DNA of 30,341 bases, from assembly GCA_030652805.1 (NCBI GenBank), contig JAUSPT010000046.1:1-30341 (forward strand), given 5' to 3'. The DNA comes from a bacterium (GTDB taxonomy: Bacteria > JAHJDO01). Positions 1-8,190 of this stretch are shown here, piece by piece. A program made the position numbers and the translations under genes. Below the pieces are notes generated by a model. It did no database searches and was not told where the DNA came from. It saw only the letters and a list, made by a program, of their open reading frames with translations. The first letter of the stretch is position 1. Each line of letters opens with the position of its first letter.

Positions 1-1
1 A

Positions 2-80
2 TGACTTTTCCTTTCGCTTTTTGTTGTAACTTGTTATTTGGAAAGCAGTTACATTATGCCAAGACTGGAGGGAAAAGTCA
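2..80. other. Nested inverted repeats, possible structured RNA or end of an upstream transcript
   Basis: Bases 2-11 (TGACTTTTCC) are the exact reverse complement of 71-80, and inside them 25-31 (TGTAACT) is the exact reverse complement of 47-53. The two pairs nest, so the segment can fold into an outer 10-bp stem enclosing a 7-bp hairpin. No long U run follows, so it is not a classic intrinsic terminator. It lies just before a small secreted-protein gene. It could be a 5' leader structure, the tail of a transcript from outside the window, or a mobile-element remnant. I recognise no known RNA family. Confidence 0.4.
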
Positions 81-166
81 AGAAATTAATGTTCGCAACT
101 TTCTGTGTGCCAGTAGGTTGTGAGTTTTACAGGAGACTATAAATATCAAAAAAAGGAGGAGGTGCT

Positions 167-433
167 ATGAAGAAACTAGCTATTATCAGTGTAAGTGTAA
201 TCGTGTCTTTGGTATTGATCAGCGGATCAATACTTGCGCAAACCATGAAAAAAAAGGAGCGTCCTTTTAAGCAGACTGTATTATCCTACATCATTCCATC
301 TGAATATGGCAGGCTTGTTGCTGCCAGTCCAAGCTTTAATCAGCTGTGTTTTGAAGCAGAAAACGGAGATATTTATATTGTTCTTAGATCACACACAGCT
401 ATTAGTAGTGTGTATATAATAAAGAGAAAATGA
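167..433 (+). CDS. Small exported protein of unknown function
   Basis: This 88-residue protein has a clear signal peptide: MKK, a hydrophobic run at about residues 4-22, and a plausible cleavage after SILA (about residue 24). That leaves a mature domain of roughly 64 residues rich in beta-forming residues, ending in RK. The start is well supported by a near-perfect Shine-Dalgarno, AAGGAGGAGG, about 6 bases before the ATG. The stop lies 12 bases before glycerate kinase, so the two may be co-transcribed. I do not recognise the family. There is no lipobox cysteine and no CxxC pair. A TATAAA at 138-143 could be a -10 element, but no well-spaced -35 is visible. Confidence 0.6.
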   Translation: MKKLAIISVSVIVSLVLISGSILAQTMKKKERPFKQTVLSYIIPSEYGRLVAASPSFNQLCFEAENGDIYIVLRSHTAISSVYIIKRK

Positions 434-445
434 AAGTGTCATAAC

Positions 446-1597
446 ATGGGCAAGATTCTCATAGCTTCTGATTCTTTTAAAGGGGCTGCTTCAGCTCTGG
501 AGGTGTGTAATGCTATTGAAAACGGGATTAAACAGGTATGTCCAAAAGTAGAGACCATAAAAATCCCAATGGCAGACGGAGGAGAGGGGACTGTTGAGAG
601 TCTCATAGCAGCTACAAAAGGCAAATTAATCACCAAAACCGTAACAAATCCTCTTGGAGAAAAGGTCAAAGCCAAATTTGGAATTCTCGGAGATAATAAA
701 ACTGCTGTTATTGAAATGGCTGAAGCATCCGGACTGCCACTTGTGCCCCCTGGAAAAAGAAATCCACTTAAAACCACCACATACGGAACCGGTGAATTAA
801 TAAAATACGCTCTGGAAAAAGGGTGCAGGAGATTCATAATAGGTATTGGGGGCAGCGCAACTGTTGATGGCGGGGCAGGTATGGCACAGGCATTGGGAGC
901 AAAACTAGTTGACAGGAGAGGCAGAGAAATAGGATTTGGTGGAGGCAGTTTATCAAACTTATTTAAAATAGACATTAGCTCTATGGATGAGCGCATTAAA
1001 GCCTGCGATTTCGAAGTTGCATGCGATGTTCGTAACCCGCTTTGCGGCTCAAATGGAGCAGCATATGTATATGGGTCACAAAAGGGAGCGACTAAGGCAC
1101 AAATACCCAAGCTTGACGAGGCTCTATCCCATTTTGCCAGCGTAATTCGCAGAGATATTGGAGTAGAAGTGGAGAATCTAGCAGGGGCAGGAGCTGCTGG
1201 AGGATTAGGAGCCGGACTGGTTGCTTTCCTTGGCGCACATCTAAAAAGCGGAATAGAACTGGTTATGAATGCAAGCGGTATTGAGCACTACATCCAGGAA
1301 GTTGATCTGGTGATAACTGGTGAAGGCAAAATTGATGGACAGACTATATTTGGGAAAACACCCATAGGGGTTGCAAAACTGGCCAAAAAATATGGCAAAC
1401 CAGTTATCGCAGTATGTGGAATGGTGGATGAAGGATATGAAGAAGTGTACAAAAATGGAATTGATGCAATAATAACTGAGTTTAACAGCTCTCTAACTAC
1501 ACAAGAACAAATAGGTCAATGCAAAGGACTTATCCAGCAAATTACAGCTAATGCAATGCGTTTAGCCGTAATTGCTAAACTTAAATTAAGTCAATAA
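446..1597 (+). CDS. glxK: Glycerate 2-kinase (GarK/GlxK family)
   Basis: The enzyme phosphorylates D-glycerate with ATP, giving 2-phosphoglycerate in this family, and links glycerate or glyoxylate catabolism to lower glycolysis in the cytosol. The 383-residue length is normal for the family. Family hallmarks are the N-terminal ILIASDSFKG, MADGGEGT at about 43-50, the glycine-rich IGIGGSATVDGGAGMAQALG around 132-151, NLAGAGAAGGLG near 244, and ITGEGKIDGQT near 290. The start at 446 is followed immediately by the conserved N-terminus, although its ribosome site is weak. No other glycerate-pathway gene is adjacent. The upstream small secreted protein and downstream PilZ gene share its strand with short gaps, so an operon is possible but functionally mixed. 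Confidence 0.93.
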   Translation: MGKILIASDSFKGAASALEVCNAIENGIKQVCPKVETIKIPMADGGEGTVESLIAATKGKLITKTVTNPLGEKVKAKFGILGDNKTAVIEMAEASGLPLVPPGKRNPLKTTTYGTGELIKYALEKGCRRFIIGIGGSATVDGGAGMAQALGAKLVDRRGREIGFGGGSLSNLFKIDISSMDERIKACDFEVACDVRNPLCGSNGAAYVYGSQKGATKAQIPKLDEALSHFASVIRRDIGVEVENLAGAGAAGGLGAGLVAFLGAHLKSGIELVMNASGIEHYIQEVDLVITGEGKIDGQTIFGKTPIGVAKLAKKYGKPVIAVCGMVDEGYEEVYKNGIDAIITEFNSSLTTQEQIGQCKGLIQQITANAMRLAVIAKLKLSQ

Positions 1598-1612
1598 CAG
1601 AAAGGAGCAGAT

Positions 1613-1942
1613 ATGATAAAATCAAGAGAAAGAAGAAAGCATCCCCGCACACAGCTCACCTATCACCTCCCCCTGAATCTGGCTCTCAAGAACAAAACGA
1701 GTGTTCACGCACATTGCAAGGACATAAGTAAAAGCGGCATAAAAATAGCAGGGAAATTTCGAATAGAAAAAGGTGGAACAATAAGAATCAAGCCTATGTT
1801 TTCAGGGCAAGATTACGCAGAAGAAATTGTAGCTCAAGCCGTATGGTCAGGGCCTGCTTCAGCAAAAGATACTTATGAATATGGATTAAAATTCTTGCAT
1901 GCATATGATAAAGAAATAGATAAAATTACCACACAAGTCTGA
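1613..1942 (+). CDS. PilZ domain protein, putative cyclic-di-GMP binder
   Basis: The protein has 109 residues, essentially one PilZ domain. The N-terminal arginine-rich segment RERRKHPR (residues 5-12) and the D37-ISKSG-I motif match the RxxxR and (D/N)xSxxG signatures that contact cyclic di-GMP in PilZ proteins. A strong Shine-Dalgarno (AAAGGAGC) sits about 7 bases before the ATG. It follows glycerate kinase by 15 bases and converges with the murJ-like gene, leaving only 8 bases between stop codons. No other cyclic-di-GMP gene is in the window, so the target cannot be inferred. A single-domain PilZ protein usually acts as an adaptor rather than an enzyme. Confidence 0.85.
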   Translation: MIKSRERRKHPRTQLTYHLPLNLALKNKTSVHAHCKDISKSGIKIAGKFRIEKGGTIRIKPMFSGQDYAEEIVAQAVWSGPASAKDTYEYGLKFLHAYDKEIDKITTQV

Positions 1943-1950
1943 GCCCAGTC

Positions 1951-3528
1951 TTATCTTTGTCTGAATTTTCCTATTAGCGTAAACACATGTCTTAATTCTT
2001 TGAGCTTTAAAAAATAGGATATGATAAGGAAACTAATAGTTCCAGCAAAAGCAGGGATAAAAAACTGAATAAGACGCACTGTAAGTAGATTCCCTTCAAT
2101 ACCTATTATCCATTTTAATGTAAACCAGCAGGTTATTGCCATTACTGCTGATCCGGGTAACAAACGGGACAACGTATCCCTTATACCATGCCAATTTATT
2201 TTAGCTATTTTTTTATCAAATAGAATAAAGAGAATTACCATATTGGCTGTAGCAGAAATGGAAGTTGCTAGAGCCAGTCCTCCTAGCTTCAATGGCCACA
2301 TCAGCACTAAATTAAGTATAACATTCATAAGCATGCTTAAGCATGCTATTTTTAGAGGAGTTTTTGTATCTTTAACTGAATAGAATGCACGTGTAATGAT
2401 CTGATTAGCTGAATATGCAACAAGTCCAAAGCTATAGCATAAGAGTCCAAAACTTGTTGCTTTTATAGAATAGAATTGAAATTTTCCCCATCCAAATAAT
2501 AACTGGATGATTTGAAATCTCAGGACTATGAATAATACGCTCAAGGGGATAGTGATTGAAATAATCATTTTTATGGAAAAGGTGAAGGTTTCTTTTAGTT
2601 TATCAATATTATTTTCCGAAGCAAAACCAGCCATAGCAGGTAAAATAACAGTGCCTAGGGCTATGGCAAATACAGCCTGAGGAAATTGTATCAAGCGGTT
2701 AGCGTAGTAGAGTGCAGATACAGCTCCTTCGCCTACTATATGAGAGAATGAGGCTAGAAATGTATCAACAAGAATGTTTATATGATACACCCCTGAGCCC
2801 AATATGACAGGAATCAGGAGCGTTCCTATCGTCTTGGCTGCTGGATGATTAAATCTGGGTTTTAGTTCTCTAAAAAATCCCCTGCCTCGCTTTATCAAGC
2901 TGGGTAATTGAATCCCAAGTTGCCCTATTCCTCCAATCAGGACTGCAATTGCCAGGCCTACTACTGGTTCCTTCATCCTGCGGCAGAAAAATATAAGAGC
3001 TGTAATCATACATATATTCAGGATACTGGGAGCAAGTGCGGGAATAAAAAAGATTCTAAAGGAATTCAGGATGCTTGTCATGAGAATGGCTATGCCTATG
3101 AATAAGATATATGGGAACATTATCCTCAGGAGCTTTGTTGCAAGCTCTATTTTGCCTGGAGTTTGAATGAACCCATGAGCTGCTATCTTCATGATAAGAG
3201 GCGCAAAAACAATGCCAATGGCGGTAATAAAGAGTAATATACACAAGAATATCATTCCTACAGATACAGCCATATTCCATGCTTCTTTTTCACCTTTTTT
3301 CTTAAGATAATCTCCCATAACAGGAATAAACGAGGCACTAAATGCATTTTCTCCAAGGAGACGTCTCAGTGTATTTGGAATTCTGAAAGCAACAAAAAAG
3401 ACATCTGCAAACATTGATGTGCCAAAAAGCGAGGCTAATAAAATATCTCTAATATAGCCAAAAACTCTGCTGATAATTGTTGCGAGTCCAACCTTGCCTG
3501 CAGATCTTGTGAGAGAAGTTAGCTCCAT
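1951..3528 (-). CDS. murJ: MurJ/MviN-family lipid flippase
   Basis: This polytopic inner-membrane protein of the MOP/MVF superfamily would flip lipid-linked saccharides (lipid II in MurJ itself) to the outer face of the membrane. Hydrophobic segments recur along the roughly 525 residues, consistent with about 14 helices. The N-terminus reads SRVFGYIRDILLASLFG followed by FVAFRIPNTLRRLLGE, the conserved MurJ opening. I prefer the ATG at 3528 because the conserved sequence starts there; an in-frame ATG at 3558 would add ten residues. Neither start has a good ribosome site. The start overlaps the end of the cytidylyltransferase gene by 10 bases, implying translational coupling. Its place at the end of a nucleotide-sugar operon leaves open a role with another glycan; MurJ is favoured by sequence. 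Confidence 0.9.
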   Translation of the reverse strand: MELTSLTRSAGKVGLATIISRVFGYIRDILLASLFGTSMFADVFFVAFRIPNTLRRLLGENAFSASFIPVMGDYLKKKGEKEAWNMAVSVGMIFLCILLFITAIGIVFAPLIMKIAAHGFIQTPGKIELATKLLRIMFPYILFIGIAILMTSILNSFRIFFIPALAPSILNICMITALIFFCRRMKEPVVGLAIAVLIGGIGQLGIQLPSLIKRGRGFFRELKPRFNHPAAKTIGTLLIPVILGSGVYHINILVDTFLASFSHIVGEGAVSALYYANRLIQFPQAVFAIALGTVILPAMAGFASENNIDKLKETFTFSIKMIISITIPLSVLFIVLRFQIIQLLFGWGKFQFYSIKATSFGLLCYSFGLVAYSANQIITRAFYSVKDTKTPLKIACLSMLMNVILNLVLMWPLKLGGLALATSISATANMVILFILFDKKIAKINWHGIRDTLSRLLPGSAVMAITCWFTLKWIIGIEGNLLTVRLIQFFIPAFAGTISFLIISYFLKLKELRHVFTLIGKFRQR

Positions 3529-4238
3529 ACAGCCCAGGGGGCAGAAGCGGACTTCCATGCCTGGTTAAGCTCAAGATTATCCTTATATGTATCCATACAC
3601 TCCCAAAAACCATGATGCTTATAAGCAGCTAATTCTTTGTCTTTGGATAATTGATAGAAAGGCTTTCTTTCGAGAATATCATCTTTTTCCAAATATTCAA
3701 ATATACGCCTGTTAAACACAAAAAAACCTCCATTTACCCAGTGAGTAAGAACAGGTTTTTCATGGAAATCCTTAACCGTATTATCAGATCCTATATCCAT
3801 AATACCAAACTGCGAACGTGGTTTTACTCCTGTAAGAGTTGCTATCTTTTTGTTTTTATTATGGAACTGAATTAGTCTATTTATATTGACATCTGCTACA
3901 CCGTCACCATATGTTGCAAGAAAATTATCCTCCTCAATATATTTCTCTATTCTCTTAATCCTTCCTCCCGTATTAGTGCTCAGCCCAGTGTCTACAAATG
4001 TAATATTCCAGCCTCTTGTATGAGAAAAATACTCCTCTATCTTCTGTTTTTTATACCCAAGGCATAAAACAAAGCGATTAAATCCATAAAAAGAATAAAT
4101 TTTCATTATATGCCATAGAATCGGCCTTTGCCCTATCTTTATTAAAGGCTTTGGAAGAAATCTTGTATGATGCCCCATTCTTGTGCCTTTACCCCCGCAC
4201 AGAATTACAACCTGCATTGCTTTTTTCATATTTTGCAC
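3519..4238 (-). CDS. rfbF: Glucose-1-phosphate cytidylyltransferase (RfbF-like)
   Basis: The enzyme makes CDP-glucose from glucose 1-phosphate and CTP, the first step to CDP-linked 3,6-dideoxyhexoses. The 239-residue protein carries the nucleotidyltransferase signature VILCGGKGTRMG near residues 11-22, LPKPLIKIG next to it, and the RfbF-specific blocks PILWHIMKIYSFYG, TYGDGVADV, WVNGGFFVFNRR and a C-terminal FWECMDTYKDN. The close ends in APWAVW, as RfbF proteins usually do. It is slightly shorter than the usual 255-260 residues. It overlaps the upstream glycosyltransferase by 13 bases and the downstream flippase gene by 10. No CDP-glucose 4,6-dehydratase (RfbG) is nearby, so the fate of the product is unknown from this window. 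Confidence 0.88.
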   Translation of the reverse strand: MQNMKKAMQVVILCGGKGTRMGHHTRFLPKPLIKIGQRPILWHIMKIYSFYGFNRFVLCLGYKKQKIEEYFSHTRGWNITFVDTGLSTNTGGRIKRIEKYIEEDNFLATYGDGVADVNINRLIQFHNKNKKIATLTGVKPRSQFGIMDIGSDNTVKDFHEKPVLTHWVNGGFFVFNRRIFEYLEKDDILERKPFYQLSKDKELAAYKHHGFWECMDTYKDNLELNQAWKSASAPWAVWS

Positions 4239-4993
4239 TTTCCCGGGAGCCTTTTAATGTAGTAACGCATTAGATACATCCTATAAAATACTGCTAATGT
4301 GTCCCAGTATGTATTTAGAATATCTATAATCCTTATCCTTCCTATTCTTTGCTCTCTGCCAAAGTTAATCTCAATAGGTGCATCTGATATCTTGTACCCA
4401 ATATGATGTGCAACCATTAGAAGCTCTACATCAAAGGCAAACCGCTTAACAAGTATTACATGAAAAAGGGAATCCAATACTTTTCTCTTAAACACTTTCA
4501 AGCCCGTCTGAGTGTCCCTAATCTGAGAGGCAAACAGTACCCTGACAAGCAAATTATAAGCATAACTTATTATTTTCCTTCTTTTGGGATAATTAAGAAC
4601 AGATGCTGAATGCCTTTTTGAACCTATTACAATATCTGAGCCCTCTCTTTTCATAATATCAAAAAGCCCCTTTATCTGCCCGGGATGCAGATCAAGATCC
4701 GCATCTAGAAATACAATGTAATCTCCCTGCGCAAATCTAAAGCCACGTTTTATTGCACGGCCCTTACCTCTGTTTATTATGTTTCTTTTCACAATAACAT
4801 TTGCATGCCCATTTTGGGCTTTTAAAGCCTCTTTATAAGTATTATCCAAACTCCCATCATCAACCACTATGATTTCATAATTGCAAGTGAATTGATCAAA
4901 GACCCTAATAGTCTCCTCTATATTATGAAGAATATGCTTTTCTTCATTATATGCTGGCATAATAACAGAGATTTTTCCTTTTAAATCCTTCAT
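4226..4993 (-). CDS. Family 2 glycosyltransferase, dolichyl-phosphate glucose/mannose synthase type
   Basis: The protein has 255 residues and a GT-A fold. It opens with ISVIMPAYNEE, followed by VVDDGSLDNT and the FLDADLDLHP motif (the DxD metal and sugar-nucleotide site). Further on come GSKRHSAS and RDTQTGLKVFKR, typical of the DPM1/ALG5-like group that transfers a sugar to a polyprenyl phosphate. Several C-terminal helices are amphipathic, but there is no clear pair of transmembrane helices, so it is probably a membrane-associated soluble enzyme. It sits 6 bases after the UDP-xylose synthase gene and overlaps the next gene by 13. In this context it may load a monosaccharide onto undecaprenyl phosphate for glycan modification. 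The exact donor cannot be read from the sequence. Confidence 0.85.
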   Translation of the reverse strand: MKDLKGKISVIMPAYNEEKHILHNIEETIRVFDQFTCNYEIIVVDDGSLDNTYKEALKAQNGHANVIVKRNIINRGKGRAIKRGFRFAQGDYIVFLDADLDLHPGQIKGLFDIMKREGSDIVIGSKRHSASVLNYPKRRKIISYAYNLLVRVLFASQIRDTQTGLKVFKRKVLDSLFHVILVKRFAFDVELLMVAHHIGYKISDAPIEINFGREQRIGRIRIIDILNTYWDTLAVFYRMYLMRYYIKRLPGKCKI

Positions 4994-4999
4994 AAGAAT

Positions 5000-5932
5000 T
5001 TAAACCTTGGTCCTGAAATATCGAATTGTGTTACTAAGCCCTTGTTGAATGTCAACAACAGACTCCCAATTAAGCTCTCTTTTTGCCTTGGAAATGTCAG
5101 GCCTGCGCACTTTTGGATCATCAACAGGCAGAGGTTTAAAGATAATCTTGCTTTTACTTCCTGTGATTTGAATTATTTGTTTTGCAAAATCTAAAATCGT
5201 CATTTCAGCCGGATTTCCTATGTTTACAGGAGTGCTCACATCTGAAAGGAGCAATCTATATATTCCTTCCACGAGATCAGAGATATAACAAAAACTGCGT
5301 GTTTGAGTCCCCTTTCCAAAAACCGTAAGTGCCTTATTCTTCAAAGCCTGGTTTATAAATGCCGGGACTGCTCTCCCATCATTTATTCGCATCCGAGGTC
5401 CATACGTATTAAAAATTCTTACAATTCTCGTTCGAATCTTATGAAAGCGCTGATAAGCCATAGTCATGGACTCTGCAAATCTCTTTGCCTCATCATAAAC
5501 CCCGCGAGGCCCAATAGGGTTTACATTCCCCCAATAAGTTTCTGGTTGTGGATTAACCAGAGGATCTCCATAGACTTCAGACGTGGAAGCAAGTAAAAAC
5601 ACAGCTTTTTTCTCTTTAGCAAGACCAAGCGCCTTATGCGTTCCCAGAGAACCTACTTTTAAGGTTTGAATAGGCAGCTCAAGATAGTCAATTGGACTTG
5701 CTGGGGAAGCAAAATGCAGAATATAATCAAGTCTGCCTTTAATATTAATATAATTAGTAACATCGTGTCTTATAAATGTAAAATTCTTATTCTGCAGTAT
5801 ATGAGCAATGTTATCTTCGCTTCCAGTTATTAGGTTATCCATACAGATTACACGATAGTCTTTGCCTAACAAAAAGTCGCAAAGATGAGATCCTATAAAG
5901 CCTGCACCACCTGTAATTAGGACTGTTTTCAT
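5000..5932 (-). CDS. uxs: UDP-glucuronate decarboxylase (UDP-xylose synthase)
   Basis: This short-chain dehydrogenase/reductase converts UDP-glucuronate to UDP-xylose with bound NAD. The 310-residue protein starts with the Rossmann motif [10 protein letters not shown]. It has [11 protein letters not shown] and [10 protein letters not shown], both characteristic of UXS, then [10 protein letters not shown], a catalytic YDEAK (YxxxK), [10 protein letters not shown] and [16 protein letters not shown]. The blocks ASPASP and RSFCYxxDLVEG separate UXS from dTDP-glucose dehydratases. The substrate would come from the UDP-glucose dehydrogenase encoded three genes upstream in the same operon. Its start overlaps the stop of the upstream epimerase gene by 4 bases, a tight translational coupling. 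Confidence 0.9.
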   Translation of the reverse strand: MKTVLITGGAGFIGSHLCDFLLGKDYRVICMDNLITGSEDNIAHILQNKNFTFIRHDVTNYINIKGRLDYILHFASPASPIDYLELPIQTLKVGSLGTHKALGLAKEKKAVFLLASTSEVYGDPLVNPQPETYWGNVNPIGPRGVYDEAKRFAESMTMAYQRFHKIRTRIVRIFNTYGPRMRINDGRAVPAFINQALKNKALTVFGKGTQTRSFCYISDLVEGIYRLLLSDVSTPVNIGNPAEMTILDFAKQIIQITGSKSKIIFKPLPVDDPKVRRPDISKAKRELNWESVVDIQQGLSNTIRYFRTKV

Positions 5933-6867
5933 AACTTATTGTCTTTATGCCACGCTATGGTCTTTTTTATGCCCTGTTCAAAACTAGTTTTTGGGCTATA
6001 CCCCAGCATATCCATGGCTTTTGATATATCTGCCAAAGAATGCTTTATGTCCCCTTGCCTTGGCTCAAGATAATCAGGTTTTACTTCACTTGAAAGTAGA
6101 TTTTTAAGCAGCTTAACTAAATCATTAAGAGATGTTTGTCTGCCGCAGGCAATATTCAACACCTGACCAGATGCGTTTTTTGCTTCAGCAGCCAGCATAT
6201 TTGCAGAAACAACATTGTCTATGTACGTGAAATCTCTGGACTGTTCTCCATTACCATAGATTTGAGGAGCAGTATTCTTCAAAAAACAAGTTATAAACTT
6301 AGGAATAACGGCGGCATATTGGCTGTTTGGATCCTGTCTGGGGCCAAAAACATTAAAATATCTCAAACATACTGTGTTAAGACCATAAACAGAATAAAAA
6401 ACACGGCAGTAGTATTCGCCGGTTAATTTGCTTACAGCATAAGGGGATAGTGGGTTAGATTTCATGTCTTCTTTTTTAGGTAAGGAGGGGGAGTCACCAT
6501 ATGCAGAAGAAGAACTGGCATAGATAAATCTTTTTATCTTGTTATTCTTTGCAGCAAAAAGCAGGTTTAATGTGCCATCTGTGTTGACTTGATTTACTGT
6601 TATTGGGTCATTAACAGACCTTGCTACAGAAGGCAAGGCCGCTTCATGAAAGCAAAAATCAACACCCTTCATAGCTTTGTCTAAAAGATTTATATCTCTT
6701 ATGTCGCTTTCTATAAATTCTATATCATTTATTAGGTACGCAAGATTATCAATATTCCCGGTAGAAAGGTTGTCTATTACCCTAACTTTTTTGCCATGAC
6801 TTACAAGCGACTCTACAATATGAGAACCTATAAAGCCTGCACCACCTGTTACCAGATATATACTCAT
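5929..6867 (-). CDS. NAD-dependent epimerase, UDP-GlcNAc/GlcNAcA 4-epimerase-like (WbpP/TviC group)
   Basis: The protein is an extended SDR of 312 residues. It has [12 protein letters not shown] at the N-terminus, SSSSAYGD, the catalytic YAVSK (YxxxK), and a distinctive [19 protein letters not shown] block. The last is typical of the WbpP/WbgU/TviC epimerases that act on N-acetylated UDP-hexoses rather than of plain GalE. The [11 protein letters not shown] segment lies further on. Lying directly after a WbpA-like dehydrogenase, it would interconvert UDP-GlcNAc/GalNAc or their uronates, a combination known from Vi antigen and O-antigen pathways. A plain UDP-glucose 4-epimerase remains the main alternative. 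The gap to the upstream dehydrogenase gene is 8 bases. Confidence 0.85.
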   Translation of the reverse strand: MSIYLVTGGAGFIGSHIVESLVSHGKKVRVIDNLSTGNIDNLAYLINDIEFIESDIRDINLLDKAMKGVDFCFHEAALPSVARSVNDPITVNQVNTDGTLNLLFAAKNNKIKRFIYASSSSAYGDSPSLPKKEDMKSNPLSPYAVSKLTGEYYCRVFYSVYGLNTVCLRYFNVFGPRQDPNSQYAAVIPKFITCFLKNTAPQIYGNGEQSRDFTYIDNVVSANMLAAEAKNASGQVLNIACGRQTSLNDLVKLLKNLLSSEVKPDYLEPRQGDIKHSLADISKAMDMLGYSPKTSFEQGIKKTIAWHKDNKL

Positions 6868-6875
6868 TCTAATTT

Positions 6876-8183
6876 TTACAGTTTAAATACATTCTCAAAA
6901 GACCCCTTTAAGCTACCTGTTGCATTTCTTGTATCTAACACAGCAGACGAATTTTCAACAATAAATTTATAATCATAAATACTATGATTTGTAATAATAA
7001 CTGTGCAATTGGATTTTTCCAGCAATGATTTGCTGAGCTTCTTTGAGCGCATTAATGTACCACCTGCATTTATTTCTGAAACATACGGATCGTTAAACCA
7101 TACATGTGCACCCTTTTTTAATAGCATGCTTATGATTTCTATTGCTGGTGATTCTCTCCAGTCCCCCACATCCTTTTTATAAGCAACACCAAGTATAAAT
7201 ACAGTCGAACCGTTAATGCTTTTTTTATGATTATTCAAGATGTCTCTTATCTTTCCGATTACATATGCAGGCATTGTCCTATTAATTTCGCCGGCAAGCT
7301 CTATAAATTTTGCCTCATACCCATGAAGCCTGGATTTCCATGTAAGATAGAATGGATCAAGAGGTATACAATGTCCGCCTATGCCGGGCCCTGGATAGAA
7401 TGGCATAAATCCAAATGGTTTCGTTGCAGCAGCTCCTATAACCTCCCACACATCTATATCCAGATAACCACACATTATTGCCAGTTCATTCACAAGTGCT
7501 ATATTTACACTGCGGAACGTGTTCTCCAAGAGTTTTACCATTTCCGCCACACGCGAAGAAGAGACTGCAATAACATGTCCATTAATCTGGCTGTATAAGG
7601 CTTTTGCGGTTCGGGTAGATATGTCATTAATCCCGCCTATTACCTTTGGGATATTGGCAGTATTGTATCTTTTGTTTCCGGGATCTACTCTTTCCGGCGA
7701 AAACGCAAGATAAAAGTCTTCTCCTGCCTTTAATCCGCTTTTCTCCAGTATCGGCTGTATAACTTCATCTGTTGTCCCCGGATACGTGGTGCTTTCCAAC
7801 ACAACCAGCTGTTCTTCTTTAAGATATTTTGCTATCTTTTTAGATGCGTCAATTATATAGGAAATATCTGGTTCCTTTGTTTTTCTCAATGGTGTCGGAA
7901 CACACATTATAATAGCGTCCTGCTTGCCAAGAACTCTGTAATCCGTAGTTGCCTGAAAAGATTTATCCCTCACACATGATTTAATGTCTGAAGATTTCAC
8001 ATCTCCAATATACGAAACTCCTTCATTAACACTCTCCACTCTCTTTTTATCAACATCTATGCCTGTTACGCAGAACCCCTTTTTTGCAAATTCCATACAC
8101 AAAGGAAGCCCTACATATCCTAAACCAATTACTGCAATTTGGGCTTTTTTATTCTTTATTTTGTGAATTAACGAGTTTGACAT
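6876..8183 (-). CDS. wbpA: UDP-N-acetylglucosamine 6-dehydrogenase-like protein (WbpA/TviB family)
   Basis: The enzyme oxidises C6 of a UDP-N-acetylhexosamine with two NAD to give the uronic acid. The Rossmann motif is VIGLGYVGLPL near the N-terminus. VPTPLRKTKEPD and STTYPGTT follow, then SPERVDPGN, and the catalytic cysteine lies in GGHCIPLDPFYL (Cys272 from the chosen start). HCIPLDP marks the WbpA/WecC branch; the neighbouring UDP-glucose dehydrogenase has SCFPKD there. I chose the ATG at 8183 because GGAAGGTGA lies 7 bases upstream; an earlier start at 8222 would overlap ugd. The gap to ugd is then 7 bases. It is a distant paralogue of its neighbour, and the two probably feed different uronates into the same glycan. 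Confidence 0.9.
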   Translation of the reverse strand: MSNSLIHKIKNKKAQIAVIGLGYVGLPLCMEFAKKGFCVTGIDVDKKRVESVNEGVSYIGDVKSSDIKSCVRDKSFQATTDYRVLGKQDAIIMCVPTPLRKTKEPDISYIIDASKKIAKYLKEEQLVVLESTTYPGTTDEVIQPILEKSGLKAGEDFYLAFSPERVDPGNKRYNTANIPKVIGGINDISTRTAKALYSQINGHVIAVSSSRVAEMVKLLENTFRSVNIALVNELAIMCGYLDIDVWEVIGAAATKPFGFMPFYPGPGIGGHCIPLDPFYLTWKSRLHGYEAKFIELAGEINRTMPAYVIGKIRDILNNHKKSINGSTVFILGVAYKKDVGDWRESPAIEIISMLLKKGAHVWFNDPYVSEINAGGTLMRSKKLSKSLLEKSNCTVIITNHSIYDYKFIVENSSAVLDTRNATGSLKGSFENVFKL

Positions 8184-8190
8184 TGTTTGT

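Noticed and set aside
439-1110. Open frame of 223 codons on the minus strand
   Set aside because: It lies wholly opposite glycerate kinase, whose protein has clear family motifs. The antisense translation has no recognisable domain and no ribosome site.
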